Shown piece by piece: positions 22,566-33,117 of a stretch of 64,000 nt of DNA. How positions within the stretch are numbered: the stretch's first letter is position 1; each line of letters opens with the position of its first letter. Location: contig ML986616.1 of assembly GCA_010094045.1 (NCBI GenBank), forward strand, positions 1 to 64,000, given 5' to 3'. Made by a program: the position numbers and the translations under genes. The stretch comes from Lojkania enalia. Its lineage: Eukaryota > Ascomycota > Dothideomycetes > Pleosporales. A model generated the notes under the pieces. The model had not been told where the DNA came from. It was given only the letters and a program-made list of their open reading frames with translations, and searched no databases.

Positions 22566-23118
22566 AGTCTTCGCGGGGCTTGGCGGTGCGGGAGGGGAAG
22601 GGAGGGAGCAGGGGCAGGCTAGGGTAAAATGGGATTGGACGAGGGGTCGCATAGACAGCTCGCTTTCGGCACGAGCATACTTTATCATCCAGTTGTTTTT
22701 CTTTTTTGGCATTGGCTCACCTCGAGGACGACGTTAGGTCTTGCGCCAGGTCCCTCAGCCGCAGTCGGTGGGGGCCTGGCGATGGACGATGCCGCTTTGA
22801 GCAGTGGGGGACAGCGGGAGGGCTTGCATCGAATACATGGTAGACGGGGCCGGCAGCCTTGCTCACGACTCGACTAGGTAGAATGTAGACCACCTGTAGA
22901 CCGGATTTGCTATGAGGGGAGTGTACGATAGCTGGGTAGGGTAGGGAGGGTGCTGGAGTATTGCTGCTGGCCGGCGAGGGTGGGCGAGGGGCAGCTGGGC
23001 CAGCTGGGCCAGCAGGGCCAGTAGCAACAGGGGCAGAAGCAGTCGGTTGGGTGAATGGATTTGAATTTGCATTTAGACTTAGCAGTGTGTGCGCGTTGCA
23101 TTGCATCTGGTCGTTCCT

Positions 23119-23147
23119 CTCTCGCTCGCTCGCTCGCTCGTTCGCTC
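23119..23147. repeat. (GCTC)n microsatellite
   Basis: A run of CTCG/GCTC tetranucleotides with one TTCG interruption, upstream of the C2H2 gene. Confidence 0.85.
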
Positions 23148-23156
23148 AGTGGTTGG

Positions 23157-23302
23157 CGGACAGACAGAGCAGCAGGCAGGCAGACAGGTAACGCACGTAG
23201 AGGGGTAAGGGAGTGAGCGGGCATGGCGGGCATAGACAATCCGTCCGCCGGACAGGCAGACAGGCAGACAAGTGGACAGGCACAGGCAGACAGGCAGAGG
23301 TA
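23157..23302. repeat. GACAGGCA minisatellite
   Basis: Degenerate tandem units of about 8 bp (GACAGGCA, CAGACAGG) in two clusters, 23157-23190 and 23249-23302, on a purine-rich background. Confidence 0.75.
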
Positions 23303-23350
23303 GCTGGAATGCAGGCCGGGCATGATTTAATATATCAGAGTGCCCGCATT

Positions 23351-23382
23351 GGGGAGGAGGAGAGGAGAGGAGAGGAGAGGGG
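23351..23382. repeat. (GGAGA)n purine microsatellite
   Basis: A pentanucleotide GGAGA/GAGGA run of about six units forming an all-purine tract. Confidence 0.8.
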
Positions 23383-23859
23383 GACAGCGTTTCTCTACCT
23401 ACCCCAGAAGTACAGTACATAACGCCCCCGGCCGGCGGGCAAGGCAAGCGCATGCGGGGTCGCGACCGGGCGGCGCGGGCGGGCGAGCGACATGCGCTAG
23501 CCCCGAAGCGGGCAAGGGCGGACGCTCAGGATGCGCAGGATGTCTCCATACAGGCGCTCCAGGACTGGAAGGGTGTGTGCACGGGCCAGGATAGGGCCCC
23601 GCGGATGGGCAGTGCCCAGGTAGACCAGCCCTTCGTGGGAAGCGGGGGACGGTTGGCATGGGTGCGCGGGCACTGGCCACTTCCTGTGCGCACAGGTGGG
23701 CGTCAGTGGGCTCCGGCGCTGGGCAGGGCAGGGCCAGGCTAGGGCAGGCCGCACGCTCATACTGGCGAGAGTTTTGAGGCTGATGAATGAGGAGCCGCGA
23801 ACCACCACGGCTCTATCAGGTAAGCTTAGTGCTCGCTGCTCACTGCTCGCCGGCGCGCC

Positions 23860-23872
23860 CTGCTGCTGCTGC

Positions 23873-23903
<31 letters not shown>
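23860..23903. repeat. (CTG)n trinucleotide repeat
   Basis: About 14 CTG/GCT units with a single interruption (GCTTGCT). It lies roughly 1.1 kb upstream of the C2H2 start codon, in a possible leader. It is not inside any supported coding sequence. Confidence 0.85.
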
Positions 23904-23904
<1 letters not shown>

Positions 23905-24772
23905 CACGGCCTGGCCAGCCCGCTCGCTGCGCCTCCAGCGCTCGTGAAGGCCGTCTCGCTTGCCCTTCTCTCACAGCGACTACATACTGCGACAGACTAT
24001 CTCTCCACCCACGCGCGCTGGAGCTGCGTGCCCGTCCTACACAGCTACCCTGCAGCGCTGCCGGCGCACAGCCGCCCTGTTTTCCGCCAGCAACAACGGC
24101 CGCATCGCCGGCGAAACGAGTCCGAGTCCAAACGCCAGAGACCCCCACCACACGCCGTGCCAGGACTCAGGAGCCCTCGTCAGCCGCCAAAAGAGCTGCC
24201 CATCATCGCGAGCCTGGGAGCGCGTCCCCGTCCTAGACTGCACCAGTCATACTGTGGGCGCCTGCGATCGTCCTACTCCCCATGCTCGCGATCAGACCTT
24301 CATCTCGCCAGCGCCTTGGTTGCCATATCTATGTCTAGGATCGGCACCCTTCTCCACCCAAGTGAGGCTCAACCACATTCGTCGCACCTCGGTACGTTAC
24401 CAGCGCGCGCAGAGCCGCCTCCCTCTGCTGCTGCCTCTGCTGCAGCTTCTGCTACTGCCTGCCACCCCCTCCTCTCCTATATCTCGTCTCGTTATTCGCT
24501 CCACTGTGTGTTTCTACCCCAAGTCCTTCCCGTGGCCGTCATGCTGTAGCAATCAAGTCCTTGTAGCTCTGCGCTCGTGCTCCCGGTTTGTCTGGGGTTA
24601 CACCACGACCGTGGCTGTCACGAGCGTGCGGCTGTTGACCGCCGCAACACCTATCCGTGTCTACTTCCGCATGCTCTTTTCCATCTCGTCTCCCTAGTCC
24701 ATCCTTGCTATTGCGCAGTCTATTCATTTACTCTTTTCCGCTTTAGCTACACTGGCATACGGTCGTCGCAGG

Positions 24773-24973
24773 ATGCCCGCCGACTCGGTCATGCTGACCC
24801 ATAGTAGTTGGTCTCTCATCGACACTTACTCCTCCCATTGCGACCCCAGGCTATCTGACTCAAACTCCTCGAGAGGCGTCCTGGGGGGTGGTACAGTCGA
24901 TTCTCCCCGGCATCTCTGCATAGCCTGTCATCTCTGTTCGAGGCTACGCTCACGAGCCTCGCCGTCCGGGTGA
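24773..24973 (+). promoter_or_regulatory. Upstream ORF ending 3 bp before the C2H2 start
   Basis: A 66-codon ORF begins at an ATG (24773) and stops with TGA at 24971-24973; the main ATG follows at 24977 in the same frame. The geometry allows termination and reinitiation or repression of the downstream gene. The peptide shows no domain. Whether the transcript covers this ATG is unknown. Confidence 0.45.
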
Positions 24974-24976
24974 CGA

Positions 24977-26960
24977 ATGTCCAACCAAAACTACGACTCA
25001 GACGACGCTTTTCCACGCTCGCCTGGTCTACTGCCCGTCAAGCCGAAAGTTACGCCCTCACCGTCTCCGCCGCCTGTAGTGACACACCAAGTCACGAGAT
25101 CGACGTTAGTTCAGAACGTCAGTCCTCCTTCCTCTAAAAGACGCAAGAATCCTAATCGGCAAAAGACGCGGCCGAGCCAGGGGGATTTTGTTCTTATCCG
25201 GAATATGGAACCGAACCGACCCGACATTGCGCAAGAAGCCGGTGAACGAGCATTAAATTCCGATTCCGGTTCCGAGGCGGACGACGAGGAGATGGAAGAA
25301 CGATCCCAGACCGCCGAGCCAGCGCCATCAGAACTGGCCGCCTCACAGCACCCAGAATCTGGTGCCCCGTCCGTTGACCTACAGTTCGTTGCCCGGAAAG
25401 CGCTCGAAAAGGACGTGCCACCCACGTCGGCAAAATTCCCCTTGCCTTCCCACCGAGACTCTGTCCTGGAAATAGAGCAGTCACGCGGCCCCATCGATGC
25501 AGATACGCCAGTATCCCAAGCCTCCTCTACCTCGACGTTGGCGCATAGCGTTCCTCTGGGCCCGAATGGAGCGGATGCAAAGGTGCCTACCAATAATTCC
25601 TCCAACGGCAATGCCACGTCACCAGAGGCGGCAAGGGACCGTCATGGGTCCTTTGCAAACAGTTTTCCCCACGAAGATTCATTAGCGACTTCGCCAAAAC
25701 TTCGTGAACACACCATCCCGACATCGAGAGGGTCGCCTAGCCAGAAGCTCCCCGCATTGCAGAATCCCCACTCACCATCGGGGGACGGACCAGTGGGCTC
25801 GCCCAATCAAGAGCGCAGACTACCCCCCTTCCGCCATCTGAGTGAGTTGGCGGAAACTGCATTAACAGAAAGAGAGGAGTCAAGGACGAATGGGTACCCT
25901 CATCGACAATCAATATCTTCCAATGGCCAATCGCCAACCTCTATTGCCCGACAACTGTCAATCAGTTCACGCTCTCCTGGAAGCGCATTTCCTCCGCTAA
26001 GCGCAACCTCGCCAATTAGTACTAAAAGCGAGATAGCAACGCGAGATCCCTTTTTGCGTTCAGGCCAGCACCTTACCTTATTTAGCACAAATACTCGGCG
26101 ACCGTCGCAAGCATCAGAGGGAGCGCCTTACTCGGCAACTATACACTCCGCTTCGACAAATGACAGTTACCAAAGTTCTGAAGGACTTAGTCCGGGCTCG
26201 CAGCCGACCCCCATAGAAAACCATGCTCATCGGATGAGTATTGATGGGGCACTCTCCTCCAGGACTCTCCCTCCGCCTACAGGAGCGAGTATACAGCATA
26301 TTCCGCCGCATGGTTCAGGTGGCTACAAGTGCGAGCATCCCGGTTGCACAGCTGCTCCTTTTCAGACGCAGTATCTTCTCAAGTAAGGCTACCCCAATAC
26401 TCTCCATAGCGTCATATTACAACCACCATTGAAAAAAAAAAAAAAAAAAAAAAATAGAAAAATTTTTTTTATTGTATTCAAATCTCACACGCTATTCATC
26501 TAGCTCCCACGCAAATGTCCACTCGCAAAGTCGACCGCATTATTGCCCAGTTGAAGGGTGCCCTAGAGGCGAGGGTGGTAAAGGCTTTAAGAGGAAAAAC
26601 GAAATGATTCGTCATGGCCTCGTCCATGCGTCTCCCGGCTACGTCTGTCCATTCTGTCCCGATCGCGAGCACAAGTACCCACGGCCCGATAATTTACAAA
26701 GGCATGTCCAATCCCTTTGTTCGGTGGATATGTAAAAGTAAATATAGCTAACAACATTTTGGTTCCCAGACACGTTCGCGTACATCATATCGACAAGGAC
26801 AAGGACGATCCGCAACTCCGCGAGGTCCTCGCGCAACGGCCCGAGGGCGGGAGCCGTGGGCGAAGGAGACGGGTAAGGGAACCAGCTCCATTATCCTTTC
26901 CATGCTCAAGAGGAAAAAAAAAAAAAACTAATGTGTTTTGTATAGATATCCACTTTATAA
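24977..26960 (+). CDS. C2H2 zinc-finger transcription factor
   Basis: Four exons (24977-26382, 26504-26701, 26770-26872, 26946-26960) give 573 residues. The first 440 residues are disordered and rich in Ser, Pro, Thr and Asn, with a basic patch near the start (SSKRRKNPNRQK), as in fungal regulators. The zinc fingers are built across introns: CEHPGC...LL|NSHANVH, then CPVEGCPRGEGGKGFKRKNEMIRH, then CPFCPDREHKYPRPDNLQ|RHVRVHH. The protein ends with an Arg-rich GRRRR. Intron 1 (26383-26503) holds a 23-base poly(A). Intron 2 (26702-26769) needs a GC donor, AG|GCATGT, to join LQ|RHVRVHH. The last intron (26873-26945) and 5-codon exon are plausible but uncertain; reading through gives a longer tail to 27064. 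The finger set is of a kind I associate with widely conserved fungal regulators, but I cannot name it. Confidence 0.85.
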
Positions 26961-28173
26961 CGGGCGCGATTGCCTCGAAAGCCGATATAACACTTTTTTG
27001 CAAAGTTCCTATACATCTTTTATATGCACGTTACGTTCGCGGAATCTTTTTTGTTGGCTCTTAAATCCTTTTTTGGTTCAGTTTAGTGTCATGGAGAAGG
27101 AGTTATAGGGAATAAGGGTTTTTTTTTTTTTAACTATGGGACTGCGATCCCGGGGGTGGGCGTGGCGTTTTATGCGTATTTATGGGATCAGGATATACAA
27201 CTATCCGTTTTTTAAAGTTTTGAAATTTTTTTTTTTTGGAGGGGGGGAGGGGTGGAGGGGGCAGGAGAGGAGGTATTCTTATATGGAGTGAAACGAAAGA
27301 TGGTAGGCTAGATGATAGCCGGGCTCATAAGCGTGAAATGGGAAAATATTTTGGCCCCTCCTCTACCATTTGGGATGTACTTTGCTGGCGGTGTATGGAC
27401 TTTTTTTTGGTTGATCTGTCTGTCGCTACTAGTAGATTTTTTTTTTTTTTTTAATTTTTATTTGGGCGGTTTAGCATGATGAGATAGATGGGAGAAGCTA
27501 TTTTCAAAGGTGTTATATTGCGAATATGGGGAGAGGAGAGCGACCCCGCCGTTCGTTCGTTGAGCTGATTCTTTTTTATTTTCGGAAGTTCATCTAGGCC
27601 AGGCGGCCTTTCCTCACAGAGATAAGGGGCTTTGTATGTAAGTTTTATGGCATGGAATGGAAAGGGAAGGAAAGGAAAGGAAAGGTGCGCCGAGAAGTCG
27701 ACTCGCCTCGGTCCTATTTTATTTTTACCCTTTTTTTTTTTTTTTGGGCCCGGCCTTGTGAGGTTTCTCTTCGTTCTACCGTTTAAATATGCCTCGCTTC
27801 GGCTTTGCTCGGCGGTCTGCGTACATGGTTGAAAGTAGGATTTTGGCGAATGCATCCATGTCTTGTTAATTGCTGTGTATCACAGTAACCACTATGCAAA
27901 TTTGAGCGACTTACTTGTCAGTTTTATCCTGTCCCTGCCTAAATTATTGTCGTCTCTACACAAGTTACACCAGGGAAAAAAGATGAAGGCTGTTTACGGA
28001 AATGAAGGTTTCATAGAAGTGTTGTTTCATATTTTTTTATATTGGATAACCTAGCTCCTACTACAGATACATAGAAGCAAAGGTTCCTGAATGCACTACT
28101 ACTCCACGCCGTTGAAGTAATCCCGGGAATGCTAGTGAAAAAGACCGATATCAGACCACCACGTGCCAACACC
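26961..28173. other. Convergent intergenic region rich in homopolymers
   Basis: About 1.2 kb between the C2H2 gene and RPS2, which point at each other, so both 3' ends lie here. Long T runs occur at 27120-27131, 27226-27237, 27439-27454 and about 27731-27745, together with a G-rich tract at 27238-27261 and GGAAA repeats near 27657-27687. No coding sequence was recognised. Confidence 0.6.
27226..27275 (+). other. Poly(T)-G-rich tract, possible G-quadruplex
   Basis: Twelve T are followed by G runs of 7, 4, 2 and 5 in an otherwise purine stretch. The 7-G run can be split, which gives four runs of at least three G with short loops. It lies between two convergent genes. Confidence 0.5.
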
Positions 28174-29160
28174 CTAATATCTCTTACCCTCGCGCAGCAC
28201 GTCGCTGTACTCCTCCAATGGGCTGCGGATGAGCTTGGTCTCTTTCCACAGATTGGGTGTGAGAAAGCCGTAGGTGTTGGCGACGGCGACGAAGGTAGCC
28301 TTGAGGGTGTTCTCGAGGGTCTTGGTCGAGCCGGAGGATGCAGTGTAGACGTCCTGGACACCGGCAAGCTGTAAGAGACGCTTGACGGCGGGGGAGGCGA
28401 CTAGACCGGTACCACGGGGAGCGGGTATGAGCTGTCGGATTGTGAGTATTATATATACCTGTATAAACAAAGTTGGTCCGTAACATACCCTAACGGTGAC
28501 AGAGCCACACTTCCCGCTCTCCTTCGTAGGTAGCGAGTGAGGCTCACCGAGGTTGGTACCCCAGTAACCTCTCCTAATGGGCACGACGCTGAGCTTGGCG
28601 ATGATGATGGCGGCGCGGATGGCGGTAGCAACTTCCTTAGAGGTCTTGATGCCGAGGCCAATGTGGCCCTCGGAATCGCCAATGACGACAATGGCCTTGA
28701 AGCGGGTGCGCTGACCGGCACGCGTCTGCTTCTGCACTGGTTTGATCTTCATGACCTCGTCCTTGAGCTTGGGTAGGAAGAAATCGACAATCTGATACTC
28801 CTTGATGGGTAGAGAGTGGAGGTAGCTGTTCCGATTTCATTCAAATCAGCGCCAAAACATTCTTCTTTGCATGATATATGTAGGATATGAATATGTTGGC
28901 AACGTACATCTCTTCCATGCTCTTGATCTTGCCGGCCTTTACGAGGCGGCCGAGTTTGGTGACGGGCTGCCATTCCTTCTCCTGTATCGGGTGTTAGTTG
29001 ACTGCTATGGTGACCCCTTTTTCTCTTGTTTTGCTACAGCCGACGGCGGGGGAATACGCACTTCGCTCTTGCCTCCACCGCGGCGGCCTCGTCCGCGTCC
29101 ACGGCCACGACCTCTGTCCCCTCCTCGAGAACCGAATCCTCCGCGACCGGAATCAGCCAT
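28174..29160 (-). CDS. RPS2: 40S ribosomal protein S2 (uS5)
   Basis: Small-subunit protein at the mRNA entry and decoding centre. Four exons (29062-29160, 28908-28981, 28489-28825, 28174-28431) give 255 residues, matching the roughly 254 of yeast. The N-terminus is an RGG-rich arm ([19 protein letters not shown]), a usual methylation target. The junction [13 protein letters not shown] is restored. The S5 double-stranded-RNA-binding fold then follows ([21 protein letters not shown] in the genome reading as [11 protein letters not shown] and [10 protein letters not shown]). The C-terminal S5 domain follows with [19 protein letters not shown] and a KRY end. Introns lie at 28982-29061, 28826-28907 and 28432-28488. 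The last is 57 bp and free of in-frame stops. Several introns in a ribosomal protein gene are normal in filamentous fungi. Confidence 0.97.
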
Positions 29161-29882
29161 GTTTGTATTTCGACACTGTTATTGGCTGCTGTAGATTGAA
29201 GTTGTGATTAGCGGAGCTACGGGAGTTGTTTGGGAAATATAACCTACTGGGGCTGCTTGTGGGTTTGGCTGGTTTGGTGGTCGTCGCGAATACCAAAGCT
29301 TTGAGGTTTGGCGGGAACCGATTTTGCGATGGTGGTGGGCGGGCGCTGCCAAGAGTTCTAGCGCAAGCGAGGGGCTTAGTCATAGGAACCTTGTATCCCA
29401 TACCCATATCCCTGCAATGTTCAATATGCTACAGTGGACAGTCGGAGGCTTTGGAGAGCTGTGGGCAAGAAGATAATAATTCAAAGCACCCTGGATTTGT
29501 AGATGCGTTCCCTTCTCGTGGATCGTTTCTGAATATACAAGAGTTTCCTGAGACTGCAAATGTGCTGGTTAACCATGCAAGTTGCCCTCCGACAAAGTAG
29601 ATTAATTAGCTACCACAGGTTCTTGAACGAGAAGTATTCAACATATTAAGCCCTAGCCCATTATTCGCTCGGACGGGGCGCAGCGAAGGTCATCCGCTCA
29701 ACTCGTACATCGCGAGGCGCATGAAAGACCAACGTTATTACATAATACATCATCGCGCTCTGATTCGCTCCTCCTTCTAGGTATCAACCTCGCGGAAAGC
29801 TCACCTGGACACTTGGGCAACATAGACTCTACGGCTTCTACCAGATCTTTCCGCACTTATCCTTCTACTCTCCAATCTTACA
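29161..29882. promoter_or_regulatory. Divergent promoter region RPS2 / coiled-coil gene
   Basis: A 722 bp interval between the RPS2 start (minus) and the coiled-coil gene (plus). A 124-codon open frame at 29226-29600 has no domain-like pattern and overlaps the RPS2 promoter, so I treat it as chance. No specific motif could be assigned. Confidence 0.5.
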
Positions 29883-31340
29883 ATGTCGCTCTTCAACTCC
29901 GTAATCGGCTCGCTGTCTCCCAAGTTCCGTAGCTCCTTTGAAGATCCGCACGCGCGCGAACACGAGCTTCCTCTCTACAGGTCCTCATCCAACTCTCCGC
30001 AGATACCTCCGCCGATTGCTTCAACTATATTATGGAATGCGCCAACCACCTCTTTATCGCCACCACCCCGAGTCCCAGACGATCTTCTGGCCATCCAGCG
30101 GAAAGCGCGGCATCTAGAGCATCAGCTCCAGAAGCTTTTAGATGCTCAAGCAGACGGACTGATGAGCGGAAATGCTAACAACAGAGTCCCGCCCGATGAC
30201 CTAATTTCTAATGGGAGCGTAACACCTACCGTTAGCAGCATCCGGGGAAGCGACAGGACCGGTGATGGGGACGAAAACGCAACTGGCAGCAGGGAGAAGA
30301 AGATCGGGCTAAATGCTGCGAGGAGGGGCATTTCTAGGCGCATACAACAGCTAGCAAATGTCAAGGCTGAAGAGTTGGACTTTCTCGATGGAGATCTGAG
30401 GGATGTACAGACTATTGTGTGGAGGACAGAGCGTTGGAGCCAGAAGCGAGCTCGACTAGAGAAACGCATCCGGGATATCGAGGGTGAGGGAGCGGATTCC
30501 AAGACAAAGTCGCTACAAGAGGAAACTTCGAAGCTCGAGCAGGAAATTAGGCAGAAGGAGGAAGAGTTGTGGGCCCTCAAGGCGCGGCATCGCAAGGTCA
30601 TGAACGAACTTGCAGATACTGAGAACTCGCTCGAAGCAAATTTGGCGTCGTATAAGACTTCACTTTCGATGTTGGACAAGGATGTTGCGAATTTCCTTGC
30701 CAGGCGTCCGGACGCGGACCATGTACGGCTCTCTAGATCACCGTTTCTGTCACTTCCGCCGAAACGTCGTACGTTGGAAATGGCGCATGAGTACTGGGCA
30801 GATGAGCATATACGACTATCTGAGAAATGTGAGGAAGTTGATATCGAGCGGGCTGCGCTAGATGAGGGCGCGGTGCTGTGGAATAACGTGGTGAAACGTG
30901 TCGTGGACTTCGAAGCGCATCTTCAGAATTACATGCAACGGTCAGAAGGAAATACCAGCACTGAATCAACGAATTTGCTCGCACAGATGCAAAGCACGAT
31001 AAAGTATTTGGAGGGGAAATTAGAGGTCGCGACGTCCCGAAGTTGGAATCTACTCGTTTGTGCAATTGGTGCGGAGTTGGAGGCCTTCAAGCAGGGGAAA
31101 GAAATTCTAGGAGAAACTCTTGGATCGGATCAGAAAGGGAAGGAGAGAGCGCCGAATGATCTAGTTGATACGAGCAGTTCTACGACTGGAAGTGAGGAGG
31201 AAGCATCGCGTTCTGCTATACGCATCGGTCGCTCACCAATCAAATCTACGATACCCTCAAAACCGAATTATATCGATACAGATAATGACGATCCTGATCC
31301 GGAGCTTATGGTATCTCATCAAGATACAGACACGGATTGA
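29883..31340 (+). CDS. Coiled-coil protein, possibly autophagy-related Atg28 type
   Basis: Single exon, 485 residues. It opens with MSLFNSVIGSLSP and a short motif ELPLYRSSS, then has a KKIGLNAARRGISRRIQQL block (about residues 139-157). A long coiled coil follows: residues about 160-265 are heptad-rich and charged (ERWSQKRARLEKRIRDIEG, KLEQEIRQKEEELWALKARHRKVM). A second helical part includes FLARRP and WADEHIRLSEKCEEVDIER. The C-terminal 75 residues are Ser/Thr/Asp-rich and disordered. The overall plan matches proteins annotated as Atg28 in filamentous fungi, which act in pexophagy in yeasts, but I recall this only by pattern. Another coiled-coil scaffold is possible. The gene is divergent from RPS2. 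Confidence 0.82.
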   Translation: MSLFNSVIGSLSPKFRSSFEDPHAREHELPLYRSSSNSPQIPPPIASTILWNAPTTSLSPPPRVPDDLLAIQRKARHLEHQLQKLLDAQADGLMSGNANNRVPPDDLISNGSVTPTVSSIRGSDRTGDGDENATGSREKKIGLNAARRGISRRIQQLANVKAEELDFLDGDLRDVQTIVWRTERWSQKRARLEKRIRDIEGEGADSKTKSLQEETSKLEQEIRQKEEELWALKARHRKVMNELADTENSLEANLASYKTSLSMLDKDVANFLARRPDADHVRLSRSPFLSLPPKRRTLEMAHEYWADEHIRLSEKCEEVDIERAALDEGAVLWNNVVKRVVDFEAHLQNYMQRSEGNTSTESTNLLAQMQSTIKYLEGKLEVATSRSWNLLVCAIGAELEAFKQGKEILGETLGSDQKGKERAPNDLVDTSSSTTGSEEEASRSAIRIGRSPIKSTIPSKPNYIDTDNDDPDPELMVSHQDTDTD

Positions 31341-31742
31341 GAGAGGTATTGGATTATGATTGTTCATTGACTGAAAAAGTTTCTTACAGGTCAACCTCGT
31401 ATAGACGTCTGGTAGTGACATAATATCTATATAGGAAGTCAGTGCTAAGATCTCAACAATGTTGATGGTGATACATGAATATACGAAATCATATAGCCCT
31501 CCATCCCATGGCACTTTTGATTCGACCTCTTCACAGTGGTATAGGCATGTCTGCTTACATAATGCAGCTTTGGTTTCGTATGTGCGTGTCGTTCGGAGAC
31601 TCCCCGCGGCGCCGCCTCGAACTTCTCAGTCCCAAAACATCGGCGCCCACCAGCCTTCTATTATAATCACAGGGGTCGAGGCGACGTTTTTAACTTCCAC
31701 CATGCGATAAAGGTTGCGTGCAGGGTCTACTAGCGGCCCAAC
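31341..31742. other. Intergenic, promoter of the hydrolase gene
   Basis: About 400 bp between two plus-strand genes. Short open frames on both strands look like chance; no motif was recognised. Confidence 0.45.
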
Positions 31743-33021
31743 ATGCATCAACCACAAGAACCTCACTATAGCTTCACCATTCCATCAATCCACGATGATA
31801 CTACGCTTGATTGTCGCATATACCACCCGAGGATCCTCTCCGCGCCGAAGTCTCAGAATAACGAGAATTATGAGCATTGGAAGCACAAAGGCATCGTCAT
31901 GGCACACCCATACGCTCCTATGGGTGGAAGTTATGATGATCGGGTGGTAGGCATCGTCGTTGGGGAATTTTTGGCCCTGGGATATGTGGTCGGGACGTTC
32001 AACTTCAGGTACATATTTCAAATCAACGTAGTATCTAGTTCTGAGTGGTGTGCCTAATTGTGTTAGAGGAGCGCATGGCTCCAAAGGTCGCACGAGCTGG
32101 TCCGGCAAGCCAGAAGTGGATGATCATATATCCTTCGCAGCATTCTTCATGCACTATCTCTCATACCTTGAACCGTTCCCCTCGCCGGATATAAGCTTTC
32201 CGCTAGAACAATCACCAGTTTCCCAACAAACGACGAAGCAGACAGATATATCCCGAACATCAACGAAGGATCCCGCTGTGGTAGTACTAGGAGGATATTC
32301 TTATGGCTCCCTAATACTGAAACATCTTCCACCGGTTCCGTCAATATTGCAGCCTTTCGTCGCACCTATAAATGGCTCTGCAGCATCAGAGATCCTTCTA
32401 CGTGCACACAGACTTGCAGATCAGAGTAACCTAGAATGGATCAACCTTGCTCGAGATCATGAGCAGCGAAAGAAGCATGGACACGAGAATAATTTGCCTG
32501 TGACCATGGGAGGGGAAGAGACGAGCCCGGATATGAGGAGGGGTAGTCGGGAGCTGCGTAGAAGTATGGATGGGCGAAGAAGCTTGAATGTAGGAAGAAA
32601 GATGCGAAGCTTAAGCCATCAGCGAAGGAAAGATTCAAACTCCCAGACGCCCCTGGAATCCAGCGCGAAGAAACTGCTGATTTCTATGCCGAATGTTAAG
32701 TACTTACTAGTGTCCCCTCTAACGCCTCCAATATCTACCCTTGCGGCGCCTGGCTTGGGTTATAAATTCTGGAATAAATCGCCCCATGGATGTCAGGAAG
32801 TAATTGGCAAGCATGTATCGCTCGCTATATATGGCGATCAAGATATCTTTACGTCGACGAGGAAAATGCAGCACTGGGCAGAGCAACTCCGTAGTGCCTC
32901 AGACTCACGGTTCTCTCACGTGCAAGTTGTAGGAGCTGGGCATTTCTGGCACGAGCATGGGGTCGAAGAGAAGCTCAGGAATGCACTCAAGGGGTGGGAA
33001 TTCAAGATACGAGACACTTGA
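31743..33021 (+). CDS. Alpha/beta-hydrolase fold protein
   Basis: Two exons (31743-32008, 32067-33021) give 406 residues; the intron is GTACAT...GTTAG. The first exon holds the oxyanion-side strand (GIVMAHPYAPMGGSYDD) and the second starts RGAHGSKGRTSW, both typical of the YtfB/CC-type short alpha/beta hydrolases. The nucleophile elbow is GYSYGS (Ser at about residue 184). The late acid and base are in GDQDIF and GAGHFWHE, so the Ser-Asp-His triad looks complete. Between elbow and acid there is an insertion of roughly 80 residues that is unusually basic (RRGSRELRRSMDGRRS...) and probably forms a lid or disordered loop. No signal peptide is seen, so a cytosolic or peroxisomal enzyme is likely; the substrate is unknown. 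It converges with the amidase, with 96 bp between stops. Confidence 0.82.
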
Positions 33022-33117
33022 CAAGAAAAATCCAAGCTTTTCGCAAGGATCTGTTCCAGTGCTATGATTGCAATTTCTAATGCGATGCGACCAAGTCCGA
33101 TATCATGTGCCAAATGC

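Larger units (their letters stand above)
22566..24976. other. Long repeat-rich upstream region of the C2H2 gene
   Basis: A 2.4 kb GC-rich interval between AGC1 and the zinc-finger gene. It is crowded with simple repeats (listed separately) and with overlapping open frames up to 245 codons on both strands, whose Ser/Pro/Arg/Ala composition follows the repeats and does not look like protein. Long leaders with upstream ORFs are common for fungal transcription factors, and most of this region may be promoter plus 5' UTR. A 66-codon uORF ends three bases before the main ATG. Confidence 0.55.

Noticed and set aside
22717..23106. Gly-Pro-Ala repeat frame on the minus strand resembling collagen
   Set aside because: It comes from the GGGCCAGCT tandem repeat in the DNA, not from a supported gene.
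23944..24697. 201- and 245-codon open frames on the plus strand upstream of the C2H2 gene
   Set aside because: They overlap in different frames, follow the repeat-biased composition and have no recognisable domain.
29226..29600. 124-codon open frame upstream of RPS2
   Set aside because: It overlaps the RPS2 promoter and has no protein-family features.
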